DNA from: Glutinoglossum americanum
Taxonomy: Eukaryota > Ascomycota > Geoglossomycetes > Geoglossales > Geoglossaceae
Length of the DNA: 64,000 bases
Assembly: GCA_020080175.1 (NCBI GenBank)
Contig: JAGHQL010000005.1
Location: 186,001-250,000, forward strand
Direction: 5' to 3'
Positions 53,491 through 64,000 of the stretch are shown here, in pieces (within the stretch, counting starts at the first letter, position 1; every line of letters starts with the position of its first letter). A program made the position numbers and the translations under genes. The notes below the pieces were generated by a model, which was given only the letters and a program-made list of their open reading frames with translations, had not been told where the DNA came from and searched no databases.

Positions 53491-56400
53491 ATGTCGTTGG
53501 TTCTTCGAAAGGTTAACTCCGCTAACGCGGTTACCACAGACCCATGGCTGCTCGCCCGCGAACGCTATCTTGAAGATCTTTCCGAAGAGGAAAGGATGCT
53601 GTTTTCAGAAGCCTCACTGGAAAACCTCTTCTATTCTGCAAGCGCGGTGCAGAAGCTCCATGAAGCCAGCAGTCGATCGAGGGCTCTCTCGAAGAAAATT
53701 CAACCATTCCTAGAAACTGTGGAGGAGTATGGCAAAGCCTTGGATGTGTATTCAAACGCTTCTCCTATGATTATGGGCCCGCTATGGGGCAGCATCAAAG
53801 TTGTACTTCACGTTGAGTTTGCCCTTTCTCTTGGCCCTTTTGGGTGATGACTAGACATCTGATGAGGCAGCCTCGTAAGATCGCGTGTGAATTTGGGAAA
53901 TACTTCGAGAAGCTCGTTGATATGTTTGCTAGGATTGGAGACGTGCTTCCGAGATTCCGAGTCTACGAGAGGCTTTTCCCGGACCACAGTTATCTGCTAC
54001 ATGCGCTCTCTGTGACATATGTCGATATCATAAAATTCTGCATGGATGCGAAAAAAGCCTTTCGGAAAGGGAAAAACCTACCCGGTAATTCGATGGCATG
54101 GCTTTGGCCCTGGAGGATTCAAGTTGACATTTCAAATAGCGATTGGATCTTTCAAAATGGTATGGAAACCATTCGACCGCGATTTTGCCGAAGCGCTGGA
54201 CCGTTTCCGTATTCATAAGGAGAATGTGGAAAAGGAGGCAGGTTTGTCACATATGATAGAATCAGCAGAGGCGAGAGTTTTAGAGCAGGCGAATAGAAGA
54301 GGTACGCTAACTCTTCAGACTGGTGAGGACCAATCTTTGACATTCGGCAGATGAGCTGCGTCGGCGGCTATTAAAGCAGCTGCCATCTATTGATCAAGAA
54401 TGTAAACAAAGGAAGCTTCTCAAAATTCGGTATCAAAACACTGGAACCTGGCTACTAAATACAACTGAATTCAAGCACTGGCTCGCAGCTGAGAGCTCGT
54501 CCTGCCTTTGGTGTTACGGAATACGTATTTCTCCCGAATGCCTCTGATTATGCTTATTGTTCTGACACTGGGTTCGAATGTGTAGCTGGATGTGGCAAGA
54601 CAATTTTAACGTGGGTATGCTTGCTGAGTACTAACGTCCGTGAAGCTGATCTTGTGTAATAATAGGGCGACTATAATTGATCATCTCACATCCGCATTCA
54701 CAGATGGAGGCACTATTATAGCGTATTATTATATCGACTACTCAGATCCATATACGCTTGCATCGTCAAGCGTCCTAGGGTGCCTTGTCAAGCAAATGCT
54801 AAACCGAATCGAAATACCTATGGGTATTGCAAAACAAATTGATCGGTACTATGGATATGGTGCGAGGACACCCGCAACTGAAGAACTGGTCGCTCTCCTT
54901 ATTTCGGTGATCCAGCTCTTTTCTAAAACATATGTTGTTATTGACGGTATTGATGAATGCGAAAACCAAGAACGAACGGACATATTATCTTTGATAGGCC
55001 GACTTACCGACCTTAACGAATGTACCTGTCTAGTTTCCGTCGTGAGCCGGGAGCAAATTGATATTTCGAAAGCACTTATCCGATACCCCCGCATTCACAT
55101 TTCACACACAAATGTCACGTCAGATATCGGCTCCTACATCGATGGAGTTGTCAACGCGAAAGTGCAATCCAAAGAACTACTGGTTCGGGAACATTCTTTA
55201 GTCGGCGTAATTATTGATGCACTATCGCGTGGGGCACGTGGGATGTACGTATTGCCTCTCAGCCCTGTAGCTTTGCTCTAATATCTATAGGTTCCTATGG
55301 GTTGCTTTCCAGCTTGACGAGCTGTGTGAAGCAGTTTCGGATCATGAAATCCGAGATATACTCCAAAAGCTTCCGAAAGACTTGGCCGAAACATACACCC
55401 GTATCTTGAGAAAGATAAACATGTCGAAAGGCTCGGAAAAGAAAATGATCATGGCTCGGAAGATCTTCCAATGGATTTGCTCTGCCAAACGCCCCCTATT
55501 GATGGAAGAGCTTAAAGAGGCTATAGCTTTTGAGTCTACAGACCCTTACTGGGACGCTAAAAAGATCGTAACTGAAGACTCGCGGCTTATCCAAGCATGC
55601 AGAAATCTTGTGGTTTTTGACGAAGTCGACCAAACAGTCCGACTAGTGCACTACACCCTCCAGCAATTTCTGCTCTCCGCTCCGATCGACTCCTCGATTG
55701 CCAGCCTCCATTTTCGATTGCCACAAGCGGAGCTACAAGCTGGGGAGCTATGTGTTGCCTATCTTTCATTCTCTGACTTTGAGACGCAAATCACCCGATC
55801 AAATCCGAATCACCCTTTGCGGGATATGCAGATTTTGAATTCGGCTATTGTAGGCCGAGCCACGTATCTACAAGGTTTTAGTAAGACTATTTGGAATCTG
55901 TTTAATGGTGTCCGAGAGGCAACGACCAGTAGACATCTGCCAATTATCGATTTCGAGAGGGTGATAAAACTGAAACCACCACCGCAAGATTTACAACAAC
56001 AGTATCGGTTTCTGAACTATGCCATCGAAAACTGGCTGTGGCATACCGTTAGATTTTCGGAAGAGAACACCCATATGTGGCGGTCGTTCAAGGTTCTAGC
56101 GCTGGAGAAGCAAACACCATTTGATCTCCGGACCTGGGGTGAGGCCCGATTATCAACGGACTTGCCATACCTGCCGCTCTTCCTATGGGCGGTTGATTTT
56201 GGACATTCACCCCTCTTGGGATTGCTCCTGAAACCCCCGATGGGCGCCGACCTGCGGGGCTACCTTAGACATGAGTTCAAATACTCTCGTTCCCCGCTGC
56301 GTGCTGCATCGCACTATGGCCATGCGGATGTTCTGGAACTTCTGTTGACGGTGTCCGACAACAACATGCTGGACCCGAGTTTGCTACACTTTGCGGCAGA

Positions 56401-58900
56401 GGGTGGGCATGAGGCCGTGGTCCGACTGCTGGTTGAGAGGGGATTCGACCTTGGCGTGAGGGATCGGAATGGGAATGATCCGTTATTCCTAGCGGCTATG
56501 AACGGACATGAGGCCGTAGTCCGATTACTTGTCCAGGAAGGGGCTGTCGTCAATATGGAGACTTTGTACGGACGGATGTCGCTGAACGAGACTGTCTCGG
56601 GTAGACTCGAGATTGTGGTCAGACTGCTACTCGAGAGGGGAGCCGATCTAGAGTCTGAAGGTATTGGCGGCCGAACACCGCTCTTGTGGGCCGCAGAGCT
56701 GGGGCATGAGACCGTGGTCAAGTTGTTGCTCGAGAAGGGTGCCGAACTGGAGACCCGGAGTAGTGGTCGCCAGACGCCGCTCTCGTGGGCTGCGGAGAAT
56801 GGACACGAAGCCGTGGTCGGGCTGCTGCTTGAGAAGGGAGCCAACCTGGAGTCTAAGGATAGTGGTGACCGGACGCCACTGTCGTGGGCTGCGAAGGAGG
56901 GGCACGAGGTCGTTGTCGAACTGCTGATCGAGAAGGGTGCCGAACTGGAGACCCGGAGTAGCAATGGCCGGACGCCACTCTCGCGGGCTGCGGAGAATGG
57001 ACACGAAGCCGTGGTCAAGCTGCTGCTCGAGAAGGGAGCCAGCCCAAAGTCTAGGGATAGTTGTGCCTGGACGCCACTCTCATGGGCTGCGAAGGAGGGG
57101 CACGAGGCCGTCGTCGAACTGCTGATTGAGAAGGGTGCCGAACTGGAGACCCGGAGTAGTAATGGCCGGACGTCACTCTCGTGGGCTGCGGAGAATGGGC
57201 ACGAAGCCGTGGTCAAGCTGCTGCTCGAGAAGGGAGCCAGCCCAAAGTCTAGGGATAGTTGTGCCTGGACGCCACTCTCATGGGCTGCGAAGGAGGGGCA
57301 CGAGGCCGTCGTCGAACTGCTGATTGAGAAGGGTGCCGAACTGGAGACCCGGAGTAGTAATGGCCGGACGTCACTCTCGTGGGCTGCGGAGAATGGACAC
57401 GAAGCCGTGATCAAGCTGCTGCTCAAGAAGGGAGCCAGCCTAAAGTCTAGAGAGAGTGGTGACCGGACGCCACTCTCGTGGGCTGCGAAGGAGGGGCACG
57501 AGGTCGTTGTCAAACTGCTGATTGAGAAGGGTGCCGAACTGGAGACCCGGGCTAGTAATGGCCGGACGTCACTCTCTTGGGCTGCGGAGAATGGACACGA
57601 AGCCGTGGTCAAGCTGCTGCTCGATAGGGGAGCCGACCTAGAGTCTAAGGATGGTTGTGACCAGACGCCGCTTTCGTGGGCAGCGGAGAAGGGGCATGAG
57701 GCTGTACTCGAGCTGTTGCTCAAGGGGGGATCCGACTTAGAGTCTGAGGACATTAGCAACCGGACACCGCTCTTGTGGGCCGTGGAAAGTGGGAGCAAGG
57801 CCGCTGTCAAGTTGCTGCTCGAGAATGGAGCCAACCTGGAGTCTAAGGATAATGATGGCCGGACACCACTCTCGCGAGCTGCGAAGGAGGGGCACGAGGC
57901 CGTCGTCGAACTGCTGATTGAGAAGGGTGCCGAACTAGAGACCCGGACTAGTAGTGGCCAGACGCCACTCTCGTGGGCTGCGGAGAGTGGACATGAAGCC
58001 GTGGTCAAGCTGCTGCTCGAGAAGGGAGCCGACCTAGAGTCTAAGGATAGTGGTGACCGGACGCCACTCTCACGAGCTGCGAAGGGGGGGCGCGAGGTCG
58101 TTGTCGAACTGCTGATCGAGAAGGGTGCCGACGTGAAGTCTAAGGATGGTGATGGCCAGACGCCGCTTTCGTGGGCAGCGTGGAAGGGGCATGAGGCTAT
58201 TCTCAAGCTGTTGCTCCAGAATGGGGCCGACGTGAGATCTAAGGGTAGTGGTGGTATGACGCCACTCTTGTGGGCCACGGAGAGTGGGAGCATGGCCACT
58301 GTCAAGCTGCTGCTCGAGAAGGGAGCCAACCTGGAGTCTAAGGATAGTGATGGCCAGACGCCACTCTCGCGGGCTGCGAAGGAGGGGTACAAGGTCGTCG
58401 TCGGACTGCTGATCGAGAAGGGTGCCGACCTGGAGACCCGGAGTAGTGGTCGCCAGACGCCACTCTCATGGGCTGCGGAGAATGGACACAAAGCCGTGGT
58501 CAAACTGCTGCTCGAGAAGGGAGCCAACCTGGAGTCTAAGGATAGTGATGGCCAGACGCCACTCTCGCGGGCTGCGAAGGAGGGGTACAAGGTCGTCGTC
58601 GGACTGCTGATCGAGAAGGGTGCCGACCTGGAGACCCGGAGTAGTAATGGCCGGACGTCACTCTCTTGGGCTGCGGAGAATGGACACGAAGCCGTGGTCA
58701 AGCTGCTGCTTGAGAAGGGAGCTGACTTGGAGTCTATGGACACTGGTGGCCGGACACCACTCTCGTGGGCTGCGAGGACGGGGCACGACGCCGTGGCTAA
58801 GCTACTACTCGAAGAGGGAGCTGACCTAGAATCTAAAGATATCCGTAGTCAGGCACCACTCTCGTGGGGTGGTCAAGCTGCTTCTCGACAAGGGAGCTGA
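53491..58900 (+). CDS. NACHT - ankyrin NLR with near-identical repeats
   Basis: Exons 53491-53811, 53871-54084, 54116-54301, 54351-54524, 54586-54610, 54666-55244 and 55291-58900 give about 1702 residues. The N-terminus (ERYLEDLSEEERMLF, MIMGPLWGSIKVVLH, KYFEKLVDMFARIGDVLPR) is the helical domain that precedes many fungal NACHT proteins. The P-loop YGIPGCGKTIL is assembled over two splices (about residue 297), Walker B is VVIDGIDEC (about 400), and FLWVAFQLDELC / LQKLPKDLAETYTRIL close the ATPase. Residues about 830-1690 are about 26 ankyrin units of 33 residues, many almost identical at the DNA level. Fungal NLRs with such internally homogenised repeats are typically allorecognition genes whose repeats bind ligand. 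Intron 2 as read is only 31 nt, so a frameshift there cannot be excluded. The frame ends early at 58900; two further repeat units lie in another frame to 59006. Confidence 0.82.
56640..58865 (+). repeat. 99-bp ankyrin-coding tandem repeats with 198-bp higher order
   Basis: Units begin near CGGACGCCACTCTC(G/A)TGGGC and recur every 99 bp. Alternate units differ (KEGHEAVVELLIEKGAELET type versus ENGHEAVVKLLLEKGA type), making a 198-bp dimer. The stretches 57067-57210 and 57265-57408 are almost base-identical, as are 58333-58460 and 58531-58658. Confidence 0.85.
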
Positions 58901-60138
58901 CCTAAAATCTAAGGATAATTCTGGCCATACGCCGCTTAGCTGGGCCACAGTTAAGGAGCATGAGGCAGTGGTCAAACTACTGAACTCGCATATGCAGACT
59001 CAGTAGGGCTTCCACCCCATTCTTGCATCGCATTTAAATTTCATTCCAATATTCTCTGAGTTTCTGGAAGGCTAGCCGGCAGTGGTAAAGTAACTGGTTA
59101 GCAGCTGGAGATGGGTGACGTATTTTGTTGGTTGTGATGACCATCTATCTGTTTATTTTTCGCCGACCCCGACTACACCAACGCCACACGACCGCGATGC
59201 ATTCAGACATCGCATCCCCGCGGTCCGGAGATGATTTTGGTGCTTCTTCTAATGCCCAGTGGCCTTCCGGCTCTCTTCTAAGTTGTCCCCCTCTGCCTTT
59301 TTAACGGCCTAGGTCTAGTGGTTGTTGGCATGAAATACTCTTGAGTGACTTTCTGCTTGTCAGGTTAGCGCTTCTTTGTATTGCTTGAGGCGTTTTCTGT
59401 GTTGCTGTTGCTGTTACGTAATATATTGACTGCGGGCGGGCTGCGTTGCTTGAATTTACTATGCGGGAATCGCTCTGGCTGTGTAGGGAGCCCACCGCTA
59501 GGCCAAGAGGACTAGGTGGGGCTATTAAATGCCGCTATGATAGCGATGATATTCAAAACGGCACACTATGGCGGTTGTGATACATGACCGCTCTGTGGGG
59601 GATGCCAGTTTCTGATAGTGACTGCCTAATAGCATACCTAGCCCGTTGGTCGCTGTTAAAGGCCGGACCACACCTCGGTTGGTGCGCTAGCAAGCTCAAA
59701 ACTAGGGCCGGGAGCCTAGAGGTGCAATATATAGAAGACTATAAAGAAGTGCTAGGGGCAACAGTAATGAAAAAGAAGCTAGCAGAATAGAACGTGAACG
59801 CGATGAACGGAACTATTGTTGTCACTTGGTGATGGGTATACTCCATGTCTATCTAATCTTTTATAGTGAGGGTGAAAAGTCTGCTCCCGTCGTGTGCCGG
59901 TTCCGGCACCCCGTTTGAGCACCCTAAGGCCCGGCCATGCCGCCCATCATGCGCCCCACTTTTCGTCCACAAAGTCTACAATTACGCTGCTTCTCCATGC
60001 ATGCAGATCTCAAGGACTGAACTCAATTCCAGCTAGGTTAAGTGCCGGCTGCGCTTTTACTACAACAAGAACAGCGTCTCATCGGCAGGCTAGAAAACCC
60101 CTGCCGAACAAAAAAACCAAATGCCATCTCGTCCAAGT
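58901..60138. other. Convergent spacer between two ankyrin genes
   Basis: 58901-59006 still encodes ankyrin sequence in another frame (GHTPLSWATVKEHEAVVKLL, ending at TAG). The remaining 1.1 kb shows no gene; a 68-codon frame at 59584-59790 is unsupported. Confidence 0.45.
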
Positions 60139-63100
60139 TCAACTCTCGAGCACAATCTCCCTAAACTCGTGCCCCGCATGCGAACTCTCCGCAGTCCAGT
60201 AACACTTAAAGCAGTAATCCAAATTGCAGCAGACCTTGCATTTATAGCGCGGACCGTAGATGCCCTATTCGCTCATCTTGCTGGTTAGATCGAAGCTTAC
60301 CCGCGAAACGAGGTTCACATTAATAGAAAGTTTTGACTTACAAAGAGACAACCGTCGCAGTAGATGCCGTCGTGGTAACGCCCTTGGGAGGCTGCGGACG
60401 GGATGTCCACCGTAGGCGCTTCGTCTGTCGTCGGACTGTCAACGTCGAGCTCGACTGTGGACGCTCGAGATAATCTTGGCCCTGACTCAAGGAGGGGGAC
60501 AAAGGACTTCCGGCCGTGGTACTCAGCTACCATCCTCGGGGTCCAGCCGTCGCGCGCTTTCCCGGTGGGGTAAGCGCTATTGGCCCTCAGGAGGAGCTTG
60601 ACCACGTTTGGGTTTCTGCCTCTGCAGGCCCAATGTAAGGGGGTCCAGCCATCGGCGTCTGGTATATTGAGGTTGATCTGTCTCCGCTTGGTGGCTGCGA
60701 GGATGAACTTCACCATCGCGGAGGCGGATTGTGCTTTTGAGGGGCTGGCTCCGCTAGCGGCGTGGTGGAGAATGGTACGGCCCTGTTTGTCCTTGTCATT
60801 GATATTGCTTGGCATGTTGAGGATTAGCTGAAGGACTGAAATGCTCCCACCCCAAGCCGCATGGTGGACGGCAGTGCGGCCCTGTATGTCTGGCTGGGGC
60901 TTCGCGCCCGCATTTAGGAGGTCAGGCACAATCACGGGGCATTTCGCGATGGCGGCGTGCAAAGCACTGCCCCATCTCCCCCCTTGAGTGTTGGCAACTG
61001 CCCCTCGCTGGAGTAGCAACCGCGCCAATGCTGCATGGCCGTGGCCTGCTGCTGCTTGTAGAGCGGTGAAATCAGTCCCATCTTGAACATTCACGTCGGC
61101 TCCATGGTCTAACAATAGTCGGACCATCCACTCGTGACCAAAACGGCATGATCTTTGCAAGGGGGTGCCATATAGTCCACCACGAGTGTCGATGATATCC
61201 GATCGGCGATCCAATAGAAGCTGCAATACTGCCTCCCGACCCTTAGTGGCCGCCAGGTATATTGCCGTAGACCCCAGCTTGTTTGCAGCATTGATGTCCG
61301 CGCCTGCGTCGATCAGCTGCGCCACGGCTGATATTGAGCCTGCGGACACAGCAGCATGGAGCGCCGTATATCCTTCAGCGTTCTTATGATTAATCGAAGC
61401 CCCTCGCTCTATCAGGAGCGCAAGTACCCCGTCCTTTGTCCCCCCAGCCGCTACTCTAAGCGCAGTGTCGCCATCGTTGTTCTCATGGTCGATGTACGCC
61501 CCGCCACCTAATAGTAGTCGAACCGCCTCCTCGCACCCGACCCTCACGGCCGCATGCAAAGCTGTCCACCCAGAGTCGTTTTCTCCGTCGGCCTCTGCAT
61601 TAGATTCAAGGAGGAGCTTCACTGTTGCAGCGCATCCAGACCCCGCGGCTTGAATTAATGCCGTGTTCCCGCGACATGAGACGGCATCCACATCTGCCCC
61701 ATGCGCGAGAAGCAGCTCGGTTGCCCCAGGGTCCCCCCCAGCAAGGTGCAGTGGCCTCCAGCCCTCCTGTAATTCCTGGCACTCTACATCTACCCCAGAC
61801 CGAAACAGTATTTTAATAGCCCCCGCACACCCGTTTTGAGCTGCCAGGTGTAGAGGGGTCCACCCGTGTTTGTCCCCCACCTTGGGGTCGGCTCCGTACG
61901 AGATCAGTATTCGCACCACTGCGTCATAGCCACCTGCGACTGCATGATCGAGCGGTGTCCAGCCAGTCTCACTCCTAGCATTCACGTTCCTAGGGCTCGC
62001 ACTGAGAAGCAGTTGAACCATTGATTCGTGGCCTCCTTTAGCTGCAAAATGAAGCGCAATGGCCCCGTAAGTAGTCATACAATCGGCATCAGCTCCCTTA
62101 CCAAGCAGGGCCTGGACGGTTTCGAGGGAGCCGGAATCAGCTGCATAATGTAGCGCAGAATAGCCGCCCGCATCCGTCGCCATTACGTTCGCTCCGTGTT
62201 CCAGTAATAAGCCGGTTATTGCGTGATAACCCCACCTTGAACCAAGCATCAAAGGAGTTAATGTCTCAGAGTTTATGGCATTTACGGTAGCCTCTCCCTT
62301 GAGCAGCAGCTCTGTGGTGTCTATAGATCCAGCCAAGACCGCGCGGTGAAGTGGGGTCATTCCTTCGTGGTCCTCTGAGCCCACCTCAGCGCCCCGTTGT
62401 ATTAGCATCTCTGCGATCCCAACAGAGCCTGCGAGAGCCGCATAGTGAAGCGCGGTCCTTCCTTCGTTATCCTTCAAGTTTACATTCGCATCATGCCGTT
62501 GCACCAAAAGCCGAGCCATCCCTTCTTTCTGACGCGCCAGCGCACTCAGGAGTGGTGTTGCACCGGCTTCATTTTGGCTGTTGACATCAGCGCTTTTCCC
62601 CAACAGTAGCTCCGCCACCATCTCAAACCCACCCGCAGCGGCATCGTGTAACGGAGTATCGCCATTCTCGCCCTCGGCCAGGGGATCCGCGCCTGCCTCG
62701 AGAAGCAGCTTCGCGGTTGCCGGGGACCCAATCATAGCTGCGAGGTGTAATGGAGTGTCTCCCCACTTGTTGGAGACAGCCACAACCGGCTCAGCGGCAA
62801 GGAGCTCCTGTACCACTGTGGAAACACCGCTAAAGGCGGCGTTAGCAAGTGGAGTAAAGCCAGCAGGATCGACTGCCAACACGTCAGCCCCGGCGCCAAG
62901 AAGTGACTTTACAGTTGACTTGTGCCCGCCCTCAGCCGCGAAATGAAGAGGCGTGATTCCAGAGTGCGTTGCATTGGCGCACACCCCCGCTCGAAGCAGT
63001 TGCGTAACCACAGACGACCGTCCTAGCTGGGCAGCTCTGCATAGTAAGAACGGCGGATACTCGACTGCTAACTTTGCCTCTGTCGCATAATCAACCAATT

Positions 63101-64000
63101 CTTTCGTCACACACTCATCGACAGAAACAAAGGCCTTTAGGAGTGCTAATGAGATTGATGTACTATCATGCACTCCAGTTCGAAGAAGTTGTTTCACCAC
63201 TTCTACAGATCCACTCCCCGCAGCCTGCTCCAATGCCAGAGTTTGGTCTCGGACATTTGGGGCTCTAACAGTGTCCTCAAGTAAGATGTTGACGATATCC
63301 GTAAGGCCGAGTTGTGCAGCGAGGGGTAATGGATGGCGGAAGCAGAGATTGGGTCTTGTGGGGGGATTTATGATGCACCAATGCAGTTCAGACCACGCTC
63401 GCAGTCTCTCCTCATTACCCAGGAACTCCATGACGTAAGCAGAAGAGTCTGGTGTGTGGACCGCCTGGCAGTAGTGCCCAGGCCAATGCTCTGTTGCATA
63501 CCTTAGGAGACCGTACGAACCCTCTAGCGGCAGATAGAGAGCAGGACCGAAGTCTCCGTATTTTAGGAATGACGTTGCATTTTCCAGTCGCCTCTCCATA
63601 GAAAGATAGGCGAGACAGGATTGGGCGATTTCCCAGTGAGCGTTGTCACTGATGTGATACCATTCTTGCTGATTCCGTTTATTTTGGACCAAAACTTCCC
63701 TAGCATGAGGGTGTATAATCTCGATATCCCCACCGTCTATTTTTATTAAAGGGCCGATGATTCGCTCGAGGTCGCCGGTGAGATCTCGGGAGATTCGATC
63801 TTCAGTCAGGGTACCGTCGACATCGATAGCTAAAGCAATAACCAGTTCGCGAACTTTTATGGGGCGGAGCGCGTACAAAATCCAGGCAAAGGCCTTGCGA
63901 ACCCAGGGGCGATCAGCGGTGGGGATACCGTCAAGGAAAGTCTTCAAAATCTCCGATACCGTGCGCGGTAGGGATTGCAACGCTTCACGTATATCAATAG
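60139..64000 (-). CDS. NLR C-terminal part: ankyrin array with ZZ zinc finger (5' partial)
   Basis: The frame enters from the right edge and is open to 60342, then a 77-nt intron (GTAAGT...GAATAG, 60265-60341) joins a last exon 60139-60264; about 1260 residues are visible. The edge sequence DIREALQSLPRTVSEILKTF and RPIKVRELVIALAI is the winged-helix end of a NACHT ATPase, so the P-loop lies outside the window. Then follow about 27 ankyrin units (GITPLHFAAEGGHKSTVKSL and so on), more diverged from one another than those of 53491-58900. The last residues form a ZZ zinc finger split by the intron: HDGIYCDGCLF | GIYGPRYKCKVC, then NLDYCFKCY and HAGHEF, with the Cys/His pattern complete. ZZ fingers bind protein tails or act as recruitment modules. 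The gene converges on the NACHT-ankyrin gene. Confidence 0.88.

Noticed and set aside
56314-58743. An 809-codon open frame on the minus strand opposite the ankyrin repeats
   Set aside because: It is a by-product of repeat periodicity: the antisense of a stop-free 99-bp unit stays open. Its Ser/Ala-rich product has no domain and the plus strand encodes clear ankyrins.
59584-59790. 68-codon plus-strand frame in the spacer between ankyrin genes
   Set aside because: Weak resemblance to nothing identifiable; could be a repeat remnant, but no terminal structure or family match was seen.
1-64000. tRNA, rRNA, CRISPR and bacterial-type signals
   Set aside because: Scanning for T-loop-like GGTTCRANNCC motifs in a cloverleaf context, conserved rRNA strings and spaced direct repeats gave nothing convincing; the sequence is eukaryotic.

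Overview
The window is nuclear DNA of a filamentous ascomycete (Pezizomycotina). The evidence is many 45-95 nt GT-AG introns with CTRAY-type branch points, a Zn(II)2Cys6 regulator, a Fot1/pogo-type transposon carrying CpA-to-TpA changes like those left by RIP, and, above all, STAND/NLR-like proteins, HeLo, Hsp70-like and ankyrin proteins of the kind that populate fungal incompatibility and immunity loci. I cannot place the species. I saw no tRNA, rRNA or CRISPR.

Layout. 1-521: C-terminal end of a TPR protein. 1908-3874 (-): intracellular 5'-nucleotidase-type metallophosphatase. 4605-8594 (+): a ten-exon NLR with an alpha/beta-hydrolase (SesB-type) head, NB-ARC ATPase and TPR tail. 9014-10841 (-): disordered/coiled-coil protein, divergent from an Hsp70-like gene at 11239-13671 (+). 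14402-16050 (+): single-pass membrane protein with a proline-rich tail. 17352-24000 is a relic zone with a lone NLR N-terminal domain (17352-17651) and a frameshifted NACHT gene (21619-23552), and between them a coding-looking coiled-coil, tail-anchored orphan (18856-20148, -). 24466-26813 (+): Zn2Cys6 factor. 27523-27807: short-chain dehydrogenase fragment. 29497-30551 (-): secreted Cys-rich protein. 32100-34526 (-): conserved fungal protein of unknown function. 35458-37318: a complete pogo/Fot1-type DNA transposon inside an AT-rich block. 37820-40192 (-): second Hsp70-like gene. 41047-41877 (+): Arg/Ser/Pro-rich protein. 43138-43749 (-): HMG-box half joined to a kinase glycine-loop fragment.

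The right third is the most striking part. A HeLo-pseudokinase gene (45604-47301, -) is divergently paired with a kinase-ankyrin gene (47899-51894, +), followed by a NACHT-ankyrin NLR with nearly identical repeats (53491-58900, +). Facing it is the 3' part of an ankyrin NLR ending in a ZZ zinc finger (60139-64000, -).

Together this looks like an allorecognition/innate-immunity island. Ligand-sensing repeat proteins (TPR, ANK) sit beside likely effector modules (SesB hydrolase, HeLo bundle) and nucleotide-binding switches, with dead copies as evidence of birth-and-death evolution. The best candidate for an undescribed system is the HeLo-pseudokinase/kinase-ankyrin pair, whose parts recall animal MLKL and RIP kinases. 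That link is inferred from architecture and gene order only. All exon structures below were read by eye from splice signals and frame continuity.
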